NCBI GenBank assembly: GCA_001695595.3
Contig: MBPM02000006.1
Coordinates: 620,001-684,000, forward strand
Source: Plasmopara viticola
Taxonomy: Eukaryota > Oomycota > Peronosporomycetes > Peronosporales > Peronosporaceae
Length of the DNA: 64,000 bases
Reading direction: 5' to 3'
Positions 34,901 to 44,830 of this stretch are shown in pieces; position 1 is the first letter of the stretch, and each line of letters starts with the position of its first letter. A program made the translations under genes and the position numbers. A model generated the notes under the pieces. The model did not search any database, had not been told where the DNA came from, and worked only from the letters and a program-made list of their open reading frames with translations.

Positions 34901-35830
34901 GCCTACTTATTGTGATGCAAGTGCATATTTGCTGAGGGATCAGCCAACATCAAGAAGAGCTGCACTCAGAACTATAGGTTGATATCCACTACGTATACCG
35001 GACGGATCCGTTCGTCAACCAGTCTTTTGCGTGTCAGTGAGCACACAAAGATCACCTGGTTCGTAATCAGCCATTTATTCCGTGGAATATGCAAACCATT
35101 CGCTTACACAATTTCCACTCGCAAAGATGTGTATTTGAAATGGACAACAAAATGCTCAAAACCCATTAAAGGCATTTCTAATCTCTCCAGTGCGTACCCA
35201 ATGGCAAGTTCTTGTGTGTTCACAATCTGAGAAGCTTCGTTCACCAGCCGAGACTGGAATGATGAATGAGACGACGAGCGCAAGTCTTTTCTCATCAAAA
35301 GGCAGTAGTGTGATAGCCGAAAGCATCGATAACGATACTAAATGGCTTTGCACGAATGGCCAAGCTTAAAAACATGCTCATCTTGATGCTGACGAGAACA
35401 TCCTGATGCTGGCTCATTCAGAACCACACTAGTTACGTCAGTCAGAGGCTCTGTAAGACTTGCATTGCCAGCCTTCTATTGTGTATACGTAAAACTGGTT
35501 ATGGACACAGTATTAAAAGACCATAAACCTTCGACACAATATGTTTAGCTTGGGATCCGCGGTTCGCCACTGTGCTTTGCCTAACGTTGTTCCCTTTATA
35601 GCTACTCGTGAAGCGACTAGTTGCCGATGGTATAAATAATTGTCGACAATGCAGTCCACACAAAAGTGAGTTCTTCAATCTTATACAAATCGATTACGAT
35701 TCCCAAAATCTCCTATTACTGTAGAGAAGCTCACGTGTTCTGAAAATGAGGCCTTTAGAGCTTAAAATTCCCATACCTCTTAGTTAATACCCGTTTCCTT
35801 ACCAAAATTGTTGTCTGTTCTCGCGTAAGC
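31959..35830. repeat. Left arm of a 3.9 kb inverted repeat
   Basis: Reverse complement of 37,486-41,366 with only scattered differences (e.g. a 106-residue frame at 34,493-34,813 differs at one residue from its partner at 38,515-38,835, and a 65-residue frame at 35,156-35,353 differs at one). Identity ends abruptly at both edges. The homologous direct copy at 9,959-13,500 is far more diverged. The arm carries the Gypsy pol remnant described separately. Confidence 0.9.
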
Positions 35831-35980
35831 TTGCTGAATGTTGCTTGAAATGGTAACTCAGGTCTTAAAAAAAAGACGAAATGGTTTCATAGGACCCATC
35901 ATGGTTCTGAAAAGGTGTAGGTCGACATACACATTGACCTTCTCAAGAACTTTCATGTTATTCTTGTCGCACTCTTGGCA
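33600..35980 (-). pseudogene. Ty3/Gypsy pol remnant, copy 2
   Basis: Retroelement polyprotein debris on the - strand. RNase H is readable at 35,353-35,104 in two frames: LLPFDEKRLALVVSF, then VNEASQIVNTQELAIGYAL and GFEHFVVHFKYTSLR, matching the family pattern NYxxxxxELLAxxxAL...GxxFxVxTDHxSL, with the TDH aspartate lost. Downstream, the integrase zinc-binding segment (34,813-34,493) reads HMYKGVIGHVRTCEACKQIS, the second half of HHCC, followed by VKMG and EVVHLALV, corresponding to DRLSKMxHxxPV of the integrase core. Further downstream a basic stretch resembles the post-core/chromodomain region but is frameshifted. Beyond 35,830 homology to copy 1 continues to about 35,990. Non-functional. 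Confidence 0.72.
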
Positions 35981-35999
35981 TTCCCAAGCAACTCACTAA

Positions 36000-36438
36000 G
36001 CACTCGTGTCTTCGTCAAGTAAAAGACGACTCGTCGCTTGCCATTAGCCGCTGTGATCTTGATCGTCACAGCTAAGCATATCTTGTAAGCCCTGAAATAT
36101 GCCGATCGGATCGATGCTTCGAGAAAGTGCTTTTGGACTCAACTCAAATGACGCGCGTCGACCGCCACATCACTGGTGGAAATAACAAGAGGTTTCTGAA
36201 ACGACTCGGTAAGAAAGCTGGCGTAAGCGATAAGCGCGACGAAGAGCGAGCAAACTTTTTTGAAGCTGTGATCAACACTTTGTTTATTGCATTTGGCTAT
36301 CGCGGATGCGAAAGTAAAACTCTAAGAACCCAATTCCATTATTTTTGGGCTTGTTACATAACATTCATTGTACGGTGGGCCACGGATAAATCGGGGTTAA
36401 ATAAAAAAGTCGACATTAAAAAGGAACCTAATGTCTGA
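36000..36438 (+). pseudogene. RxLR effector pseudogene, copy 4 (inverted)
   Basis: Inverted member of the effector family, homologous to 14,975-14,590. The ATG position reads ACG (about 36,028). The signal-peptide core is recognisable in one frame (AVILIVTAKHI, with a stop soon after) and the rest lies in another: from 36,127, DSTQMTRVDRHITGG, NNKRFLKRLGKKAG and SDKRDEER. So RxLR reads RFLK and dEER is kept. The frame then runs on for about 50 residues of sequence not present in the other effectors. It sits between the arms of the inverted repeat. Unlikely to be expressed as a secreted protein. Confidence 0.7.
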
Positions 36439-37485
36439 TTGTCCCTCAACACATTATTTTTTCGGGCTTGTTGCAAAATTGGCCTGCAAATCAGTGCTGT
36501 AGGACTAATTATAGTGATATTGGCGCGATTAGTCTACTTAAGGCGGGTTTTCAACATAGAATTTCAGAGATAAGTAGCGTAAGTAGCGGTCGTTACACCC
36601 CCAATAAGTTTTAGAGTACGTGTTCATCCGTTGTTTACATCCGAATACGGAGTCAAGCCGAAGCCAGTTATTTCGGTGGTAACTTTTCTGACACCTCTAG
36701 CCGCTATCGTGCGAGAGGCCCACTCACTCACAAGCCAATGTTAGTCTTCGCATTTTCTCAATTAGACCGTGGTAGCAACAGTGTAAAGGATTATTCATGG
36801 GTCAGACCGAAAGCAAATCAGACGTGCCACTTAATGAAATTAGATGACTTCCTTTGCTTCATCCAAGAATGTTCAGCTGGCCTTGGCTGTTTAGAAGCTC
36901 CAAAAGAAGTCGCGCCTGCCTCTGCCTCGCGCACTTTTCATCAGAGGCAAATAACTTTCTGAAGATTTATTTGATATTGCTTTCGAAATCGGCCTTGACG
37001 ATTAGGCTTCTTTAATACGACTTCTGGCATTTAAGACCCTTAATTAGGAGTTGGAATCCTACGATCATGTAAACTACAACTTTTCGAGTCATATTAACCG
37101 CCGCACGTCCATGCGCGAAGTGTCAAATTTGTTACCATAAGTTGCTTTCCTTTATAAAGAGTTTTAGGCTCGGCCCCTGACAGTCGTATTGTGAATATTG
37201 GCCTTATCAGCCGACGTATGACCACCCAAACTAATTTTATTAACAAAGTCGAGTGCAAGAGAATCGTCTCAACGTAAAGGGAACCGTTGGACACGCCCGA
37301 AACTCATATACTTAATATTTCAAAAGCAAATCATCCCAGATGGAATGCTGGGTCCGTCGAAAATGTCATGAGGTTTCAAATCATAATAGGTTCTACGAAA
37401 CTATTTCGCCTTGTTCTTAAGTTTTAACTTCCTATATAAAAAGCAGGTTGTTCGTATCAAATTTTACTTTTCCCTCATTTAGCCG
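36439..37485. repeat. Spacer of the inverted repeat, Gypsy upstream segment
   Basis: Its reverse complement aligns with 13,500-14,600 of copy 1: shared blocks are CCGTATTCGGATGTAAACAACGG (36,628-36,650 region), GGTGTAACGACCGCTACTTACG and the CTGACCCAT stretch. It has no counterpart inside the left arm, which ends instead at about 35,990. No gene beyond the effector pseudogene. Confidence 0.65.
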
Positions 37486-39760
37486 GCTTACGCGAGAACA
37501 GAAAACAATTTTGGTAAGGAAACGGGTATTAACTAAGAGGTATGGGAATTTTAAGCTCTAAAGGCCTCATTTTCAGAACACGTGAGCTTCTCTACAGTAA
37601 TAGGAGATTCTGGGAATCGTAATCGATTTATATATAAGATTGAAGAACTCACTTTTGTGTGGACTGCATTGTCGACAATTATTTATACCAACGGCAACTA
37701 GTCGCTTCATGAGTAACTATAAAGGGAACAACGTTAGGCAAAGCACAGTGGCGAACCGCGGATCCCAAGCTAAACATATTGTGTCGAAGGTTTATGGTCT
37801 TTTAATACTGTGTCCATAACCAGTTTTACGTATACACAATAGAAGGCTGGCAATGCAAGTCTTACAGAGCCTCTGACTGACGTAAATAGTGTGGTTCTGA
37901 ATGAGCCAGCATCAGGATGTTCTCGTCAGCATCAAGATGAGCATGTTTTTCAGCTTGGCCATTCGTGCAAAGCCATTTAGTATCGTTATCGATGCTTTCG
38001 GCTATCACACTACTGCCTTTTGATGAGAAAAGACTTGCGCTCGTCGTCTCATTCATCATTCCAGTCTCGGCTGGTGAACGAAGCTTCTCAGATTGTGAAC
38101 ACACAAGAAATTGCCATTGGGTACGCACTGGAGAGATTAGAAATGCCTTTAATGGGTTTTGAGCATTTTGTTGTCCATTTCAAATACACATCTTTGCGAG
38201 TGGAAATTGTGTAAGCGAATGGTTTGCATATTCCACGGAATAAATGGCTGATTACGAACCAGGTGATCTTTGCGTGCTCACTGACACGCTTTCGTGCATA
38301 AAAGACTGGTTGACGAACGGATCCGTCCGGTATACGTAGTGGATATCAACCTATAGTTCTGAGTGCAGCTCTTCTTGATGTTGGCTGATCCCTCAGCAAA
38401 TATGCACTTGCATCACAATAAGTAGGCAGATAGTCTGCTTCACTGACGGTGGATGCGGCAGATAGATTTCGGGTCGTTGTTTCTACCAATGAAGATTTTG
38501 GAGTTCGTTAACTTTTGGGAGGCCTTTGTAAGCTTACATTTGAACCGAGAGATAGTGTTGGTTCAGTTCCCACACTGTTTTGGTTATCTCACATGTACAA
38601 GGGGGTGATCGGGCATGTGAGAACCTGTGAAGCCTGCAAGCAGATCAGCGGGCCCTTCAGTGCCGATAGACTTCTAGAAACTAGAAAACACATCTTTAGC
38701 TTTGTTTTGTCGTATATTCGAGTCAAAATGGGCATAGCATTGTGTAAATACTATCTAAGTGAAGTGGTGCATTTGGCACTTGTTTTAACCCATATATCTA
38801 GAAACCTTACGAAAGGCTGCATAAGGATCGGGTAAAATGTCATGGCCGTCGAGACACTATAAAGTCGGACTTAGACCCGCGATCTGCCGGTAAAATTTTG
38901 AAAGATTCATAAGATTGTTTTTACTGACACTAATAAAAAATCGTCTTGAGACAGCATGTAAGAAGAAGATCAATGATGGGATGCTCAAAACACAGTGTAC
39001 TGTCAATGCACTGAGTCGTGCCCTTTTTTCCAAAAAGTAATTAGTTTAAGAGCTTAAACCAGACGATGCGGTCCACAAAGTGACATATTTAACATTAATG
39101 AGCTATGGCATCCTTGGCATTCCCACCCGTCAAACCTTTTCTTCCCAATTCTCAAAGTTGAGGCCAGACTTTTTGCAAGTTGACTGAGCGCATAAGAAGA
39201 GCAAGGGATGCGCTCACACTCGCCAACGATAAACAACAGAAATTTTAGACATTTCAAGTCTCAAACGAGCCCTGCTTTGCCCACCGGAATTTCAATAATA
39301 TATCGTGCCAGCCCTCAATTTTGTTGGTGAGGGGAAAACAGATAGCCATACGGCGGATGACGGTGCCCATATATGCTATCATAGAAGCTGGGTCATGTGG
39401 CTATTTGCATCGACCGGTCACTGAGCCTAGAGATTACCGCAAAAGAAATAAATTTCTGTTTACAATTAAGACGCCATGTGCTGAATCGTGCGGTGATTGA
39501 TCCGACTTTAAAGATTGTAATTTTCACGCATAATGCGTCCTTCTAGATGTCAAGGGTCCTGGAGAAGCTGCGGCTTGACCGCCAAGGCCGAGGCCATAGA
39601 AATTTCAAGCGTATATATTAGGTCGTGCGGGATCTCTTGCTATTGACTAAGGTGATAAAACTTTCTTTATGTTGGCCTAACGCGGCGTTCTTTGTCTCCC
39701 AAAGCCAGCCGTACTTTTATTTATGAAGCAGAGACGCTTTAACAGAGTTATTGGATTTTT
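37486..39760 (+). pseudogene. Ty3/Gypsy pol remnant, copy 3
   Basis: Same pol as copy 2 but on the + strand: RNase H at 37,965-38,214 and the integrase zinc/core segment at 38,515-38,835 (HVRTCEACKQIS, EVVHLALV). Beyond about 39,130 the continuation of the integrase is frameshifted; near 39,550 a peptide MSRVLEKLRLDRQGRGHRNF resembles the late chromodomain-like region (family DRxxxRGxxxYLVRW), at low confidence. No LTR was delimited. Non-functional. Confidence 0.68.
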
Positions 39761-41366
39761 GTAAAGTGGCGCGACGATACCCTTGATTTTCCTCAGCGCT
39801 GTTGCTGCATATAGATCAAACCTAAAGTGTAGGTAAAGGAGGTAAATACCACACAAAAGAGCGACTTTCGTCGAAACTTGAATCGCAGAGTCCATTAACA
39901 ACTGCGCTGGAAGTTTTGCCCCCCGGGAATGTAGGATGTCGCTTTTAAATTGCCCGTTTTTTTTGGTCGTCAGCGCTGGTGACATCGTAAACGAAAGCAT
40001 TCGGTGTCAGTTTTCTCCCTTGGAAATTGCCATGAATAGTTCTCTCTTGACAGGTAAGATCTATCGCAAAGCCGGTAGGTCTAATGACAAAACTAAAACC
40101 TGTCCTTTCGAGCAATGAAGCATTTTTAACAAATTTACGCTAAATTGAGGCATTTATATCGCCCAGTGAGCAAAGGTTTTTATAAGGCTAGTGTTTGCAA
40201 ATAGCCCTTTTCTACTTTTCGCACAAATGTGGATGTGTCGAAAGCTACCAGACGAAGGCAAATATTATGCACGCGTTCCCCTCCTGGTTATGGTGGAGAT
40301 CCGGTGTCAGAACTTTGTCTTTCTGACCGGCATGTTGGCGAACAACCTCTTAGACGCCGTTCCATACTAAGGATCAACTATTTGTGTAGGCACGGCCTTG
40401 GGCGCAAAAGCTATCTTGGCTAAGACGCTCCCTTGGATGTTGAAACAACTTTTTCGGGGCTTAGGTTTAGTGTCATTACTTGATTCGGCTTTCTATCACT
40501 ATTTGTTCTGGTTATTGTCACAGCCAAAATAATTTTTGCAGAGCGATGGATACAACTAAAGTCCCTCCAATGGAATGACCATGACTTAGTACGGGAGGAT
40601 GCATCACGAAGTACCAATGTCCATGTTATAATGTAAGAAACTAGTTTGCCCTTTAAAGGTGCCTAAAAAGAAGGTGGGTGACAGGAACCCTATCGGTATT
40701 GTTCCGGTATGAATTGTGACACGAAATCTAAAAATCCCTGCCATGGTTGCGGTAAGACTTCAGTCGCTTTTTGAGAATCAAAGGTACATGAACAATTAAT
40801 TATCTGATAGACAGCATACCGAAAAATCGCTGCACTGGAAAATGCTAATTGATTTATCACATAGACGCATTTCAAATTGCACAATCTAGAGCAGGAAATG
40901 AACAAGATGCTTGCTCTTGGTGTGTTGCATACGAAGTATCTGGCCCTCACCCAGCATACCCGAATTCGAGTCCCGGTGTGGGAAAATTGTACTTTTTGCT
41001 GCTGCATTCCGTTTAGTCCGTCACCTGTCAAACTTTTACAAAAAATGCCGTACATAAAATAGCAAACAGACCTCTACTGTACGTTCGACACATAGAACTT
41101 TAAGTTGTCTTCGCTGTCCTAAGGGCAGTAAGCTGCTTGCAATAATGCACCACCATTAGTTTGTACACGCATTTGGTGCTCATGTCATTATGTATATATT
41201 GGCAGTGATAGCTTTTTGATATCTAGCTGACTATATCGTGTCTTTTTAATGTGCCAAGCAACGATATGCTCATTTCTTTTCCGCGAACAGTGCAATCTGC
41301 ATTCAAAAGTTGAGACCCTTCGTGCCAATAACCATTGATATTGTAGATAGTCGTGCGTCTACTTCC
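37486..41366. repeat. Right arm of the 3.9 kb inverted repeat
   Basis: Mirror copy of 31,959-35,830. The outer edge (41,366) joins directly to a 106 bp block that is in direct, not inverted, orientation relative to the block flanking the left arm. The inner edge falls in the sequence TCGCGTAAGC / GCTTACGCGA. Arms of about 3.9 kb separated by 1.66 kb could form a cruciform or a template for intramolecular recombination. Confidence 0.9.
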
Positions 41367-42104
41367 GAAACACTTTCTTACCGAGATAAGAGCAAATGCC
41401 TAGACATTCAAACGTTCCTGCAACATATTCTTGCCGGTGTAATTGATTGTGCAAGCAGTAAAGGGTGACCTACTCAATGCAAACTTAAATGAAGTGTTTG
41501 AAAAAAGTGCGTCGTTAATTACGATAGTTTGTTTCGATTTGGATTTGTATAGATTGGTCATTTGATCGCGCAGCCATAACCTTTTGTCTACCACACAACT
41601 AAATGTAGTCACTCACTTGTACTTATGTGTCAATACTACACAACTTTATTGCCAAACACAATTTTAGTACATAATTACGTCGCCTCCCATGTACCAAAAC
41701 ATTCGTCAAGAAGGCCCGATAGCCGTAAGCGCATGCTTTCCCCACCAAGTGCTGGTCTTGTTCGTGCTCCGCGTATCGAAGTAAGACGCGTATCCAATCA
41801 GATTTAAGAAGCGTAAGAAGCAAGGCATGATTCCAGATTAAGCTTTTATTCTCTAAACTGCTTAGGAAGTAATACCAAACCTGGTGTTCATACACAGCTT
41901 GACACGAACGCGAATGTCAAGAGATCTATTCTGTAAAAGCGACGGAATGTGAAGCGCGGATGATTGTGTAGATGATAAAGTTGGTCGCGTAAAATGCAAC
42001 AAGGGGCACTCATGTTAAGTGCATCGTGTAACATTTTATGCACGATCAAGAGTCTGGGGCAGGATCGTACAGAGCCATGTTGCAACACTATTTGTCGCTT
42101 TGTG
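41367..42104. other. Junction region beyond the inverted repeat
   Basis: Positions 41,367-41,472 directly repeat 31,850-31,957 (GAAACACTTT, CCGAGAT, AAATGC and AGCAGTAAAG anchors). The remaining 630 bp is not paralogous to the other spacers and shows nothing I recognise in either strand. Confidence 0.45.
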
Positions 42105-42443
42105 TTAGTGCCCGCTTCTCCCAAACCGTGGAATGATAAACCTTCCGAGAATGCCCATAAACCAAAGTAAATCGCGACCCAAGATTTTTACTTTTCCCAG
42201 AGCAGATCGTTCTTCGGCGTGCACGTCGTTCACGCCAAGTTTCTTTTCGAACGTGGTTTCTTGTCTCAGAAATCTCTTGTTATCCACACTCGTGATGGGA
42301 CGGTAGGAGACGCGTGTCATTTGAGCTGAGACCGGAGATTCGGTCTCCGAAGCGTCGATTCGGGTTGCAATCTCCAGTGCTAACACAGTATGCGCAGCAA
42401 TGACGAATAACATCACACCGATTAATGGCGAGCGACAGATCAT
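42105..42443 (-). CDS. Candidate RxLR-dEER effector protein
   Basis: Intact 112-residue frame from the ATG shared with the paralogues; an upstream in-frame ATG at 42,458 would add five residues and is less likely because it disturbs the signal peptide start. Residues 1-23 form a signal peptide (MICRSPLIGVMLFVIAAH, then TVLAL). RFLR at 57-60 is an exact RxLR, and AEER at 76-79 is the dEER motif, 15 residues later as in typical effectors. The remaining 33 residues (hydrophobic LLWFMGILG, then a basic tail) are too short for a WY domain, so the effector domain may be truncated. The most canonical member of the local family. Likely secreted and translocated into plant cells; target unknown. It is surrounded by transposon debris. 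Expression not shown. Confidence 0.75.
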   Translation of the reverse strand: MICRSPLIGVMLFVIAAHTVLALEIATRIDASETESPVSAQMTRVSYRPITSVDNKRFLRQETTFEKKLGVNDVHAEERSALGKVKILGRDLLWFMGILGRFIIPRFGRSGH

Positions 42444-43020
42444 CTCTTTCTTCACCAAGACACGAGCGCCTTGTGAGCTGCTTGGAAAAATTTAGACTTG
42501 TTGCTGAGCCCGCTTACCGCGCGCCCTTGCTTCGCAGTGGCTATGCTCAACGCCCGCTATATTGTTCTTAGCCAGCTTGTTTTTAAATTCTGGCTGATGA
42601 CGTGTCTCCTGCTCTGGCCCTTCATTTCAGACTAATTGCATAACTTGCACTGCGGAACTCATGCGAAGCAGATCGGAGGTACCATCTCGGCTAAAACCGT
42701 ATGCTTTCGATATAACGAGTGAAAGAGCGATGTATAGGCTGTCCGGCAGGCTGAAATCGTATGCTCAGGCTTTCAGGATGATAGGTCTTCCTTACCCTTA
42801 CTCTAAATTGCAAGAATGTGTCTTGTCACAATCCTGATTTGAAATCGCAAATGGTTAAACGTGAGAACGTAAAAGCTCACACGACCTCCTAAAATATTTG
42901 TACCCTCAAAAGTGCGTAGTCTTTCTTCGACGATCATGCAGTTGTGGGTTCTTCAGCTGTCAGCATCTCGATATTCTTACGTCAAATGGTCTTTAAGTGA
43001 AGCCGAAAAATACCCAAACT

Positions 43021-43032
43021 CCGGGCTGATAT
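43021..43032. repeat. Target-site duplication of retroposon copy B
   Basis: CCGGGCTGATAT, repeated perfectly at 43,359-43,370. Confidence 0.8.
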
Positions 43033-43358
43033 TGTATTGTATTGTATTACGTTATCGCGTTGCCAAGTTATGCACGTGCTAGGCTCTATGGCTAGTCCAC
43101 GGCATAGAGTGGTGTCCGCATACGTCGGGTCTCGTTCGGCGGGCAGTGCAGCCAGCACCGAGGCCGTGAGGGTCTTCCATTATTTTGTGTAGTTCTGACT
43201 TGGTAAGAGCCCAGGTGGCGCCCTGGTGCTGAAGACCGTCGCGTCGAGGGTGAGACTCGTTAGAGACCTGCAGATGCCCGAGAGCACCTGCCCGAAGCGC
43301 GCGAGCATTTAGCCCCCGCGCTTGGAAGGAGGGCGTCACCCCAACCTTTTCCGAAAAA
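43033..43358 (-). mobile_element. Retroposon with (TTGTA)n tail, copy B
   Basis: 326 bp member of the family at 27,527, in - orientation, tail on the left, bracketed by the perfect 12 bp duplication CCGGGCTGATAT. The homologous position at about 4,330-4,350 is uninterrupted. Nearly identical to copy C, which lies 75 bp away in the opposite direction. Confidence 0.85.
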
Positions 43359-43433
43359 CCGGGCTGATATATAAATCACTAAGTCTTAAGACTGATTTGC
43401 CAAGCACAATATAATAGGGACACCGTTATATGT

Positions 43434-43761
43434 TTTTCAGAAAAAGGTTGGGGTGACACCCTCCTTCCACGCGCGGGGGCTAAATGCTCGCGCGCTTCGG
43501 GCAGGTGCTCTCGGGCATCTGCAGGTCTCTAACGAGTCTCACCCTCGACGCGACGGTCTCCAGCACCAGGGCGCCACCTGGGCTCTTACCAAGTCAGAAC
43601 TACACAAAATAATGGAAGACCCTCACGGCCTCGGTGCTGGCTGCACTGCCCGCCGAACGAGACCCGACGTATGCGGACACCACTCTATGCCGTGGACTAG
43701 CCATAGAGCCTAGCACGTGCATAACTTGGCAACGCGATAACGTAATACAATACAATACAAT
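43434..43761 (+). mobile_element. Retroposon with (TACAA)n tail, copy C
   Basis: 328 bp, + orientation, bracketed by ACCGTTATATGT at 43,422-43,433 and 43,762-43,773. Begins TTTTCAGAAAAAGGTTGGGG and ends in about three ATACA units. With copy B it makes a head-to-head inverted pair of about 326 bp arms around a 75 bp loop. Separate, different TSDs prove two independent insertions rather than a single inverted duplication. Confidence 0.85.
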
Positions 43762-43773
43762 ACCGTTATATGT

Positions 43774-44830
43774 GAAGAATAGATGCTACGGGTACGGAAG
43801 ATCGAAGAAAGAAGTAGCTATGCGCTCGCGCTCATGATCAGATATACAATAATTTGGGGATGAAGCAGAATGGTGAGATCAAGACATGCGGTCATTCAGC
43901 GAGCAAGTGCCTTTACTGGACCAGTGCACCAGCTCATTGTTTACCTGCGTGAATCTCTCCACAATTGACAACAACTTCGTGTACTGGCAGAATGCCACAT
44001 CAAGTCGTACAAATACAATACACCACCGCAACAATAAAGAGTTCCACCCGATACTCATCACGAATGCGCAATATTGCCACGAATTAAAAAGCCAAAGAGC
44101 TTGTATCATTGGCGTCCACTATCACCACTCAAAACGCTGTGAAGAATTGTCGCATCTGGTGCGTCAGCAATGCAATAGTGTGTTGTCACCCCGATAATTG
44201 TTGCCAAACTTTTTTAATAAATATCGTGCAAACAAGTCTTCAGTATCGACTCGACTGCACGTCGCGTAAGGTGACGTGCTAAAGCACAAAGTTATCGACA
44301 AAAATTAAGCAAGGAAGGTTGATCAATATTCCCCTTTTGTAATAACTGTAAACCATATATTATTTCGCCCCGGCTGCTCACAACTAATTTAAAATCGCGG
44401 AGTCTTCGACACGACGTGTTGCCAAGTGATTTCCGTACCAAGCCCGTGACCGTGCGTAATAATTAAATGTGTGCACTTGACGTGAAAGCCTCGGATTACG
44501 TTTTACGCGACTAATGCTGTCATCAACACACTCATCTGCGCTTCATATTCAGTCGATTTTACAGAATAATCTTGCCGCTTGCCTTTTGGCCTGCATGTCC
44601 GTGTTAAGCTGCGCGCAAGCATCATAGTACTTTTCATGCAATATAGGGATGACAGCTTAGTCTGCGATTTGCACCTCGGAAGTGATTACGCGTCTAAGTA
44701 CGCAAGTGCGTCCCGTTGAAAAGTCCTAATGCAAAGTACCTCCGCAAGAATTTATGGAATTTTGTGATTGACTTTTTTCTTCTTGCAATTTTGTGATATT
44801 TGATTAATTATTAATGCATTTATTACATGG
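43774..44830 (-). pseudogene. ZSWIM-type transposase remnant, copy 4
   Basis: Aligned with 4,430-5,640 and 16,350-17,100. The catalytic-aspartate block at about 44,240-44,095 is degraded, and the DNA anchors GAAGAATTGTCGCATCTGG and TTGTATCA-TGG-GTCCA are shared. The DNA-binding side (about 44,390-44,640) keeps the GGAGTCTTCGACACGACGTG and TTGACGTGAAAGCC blocks. The SINE seen in copy 1 is absent, showing the empty target. Confidence 0.5.

Noticed and set aside
34493..38835. Identical pairs of open frames on opposite strands considered as duplicated genes.
   Set aside because: They are Gypsy pol fragments and antisense frames mirrored by the inverted repeat; no complete gene is duplicated.
43079..43339. 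An 86-codon frame considered as an independent small gene.
   Set aside because: It is part of the 326 bp retroposon, and identical frames occur in its other two copies.
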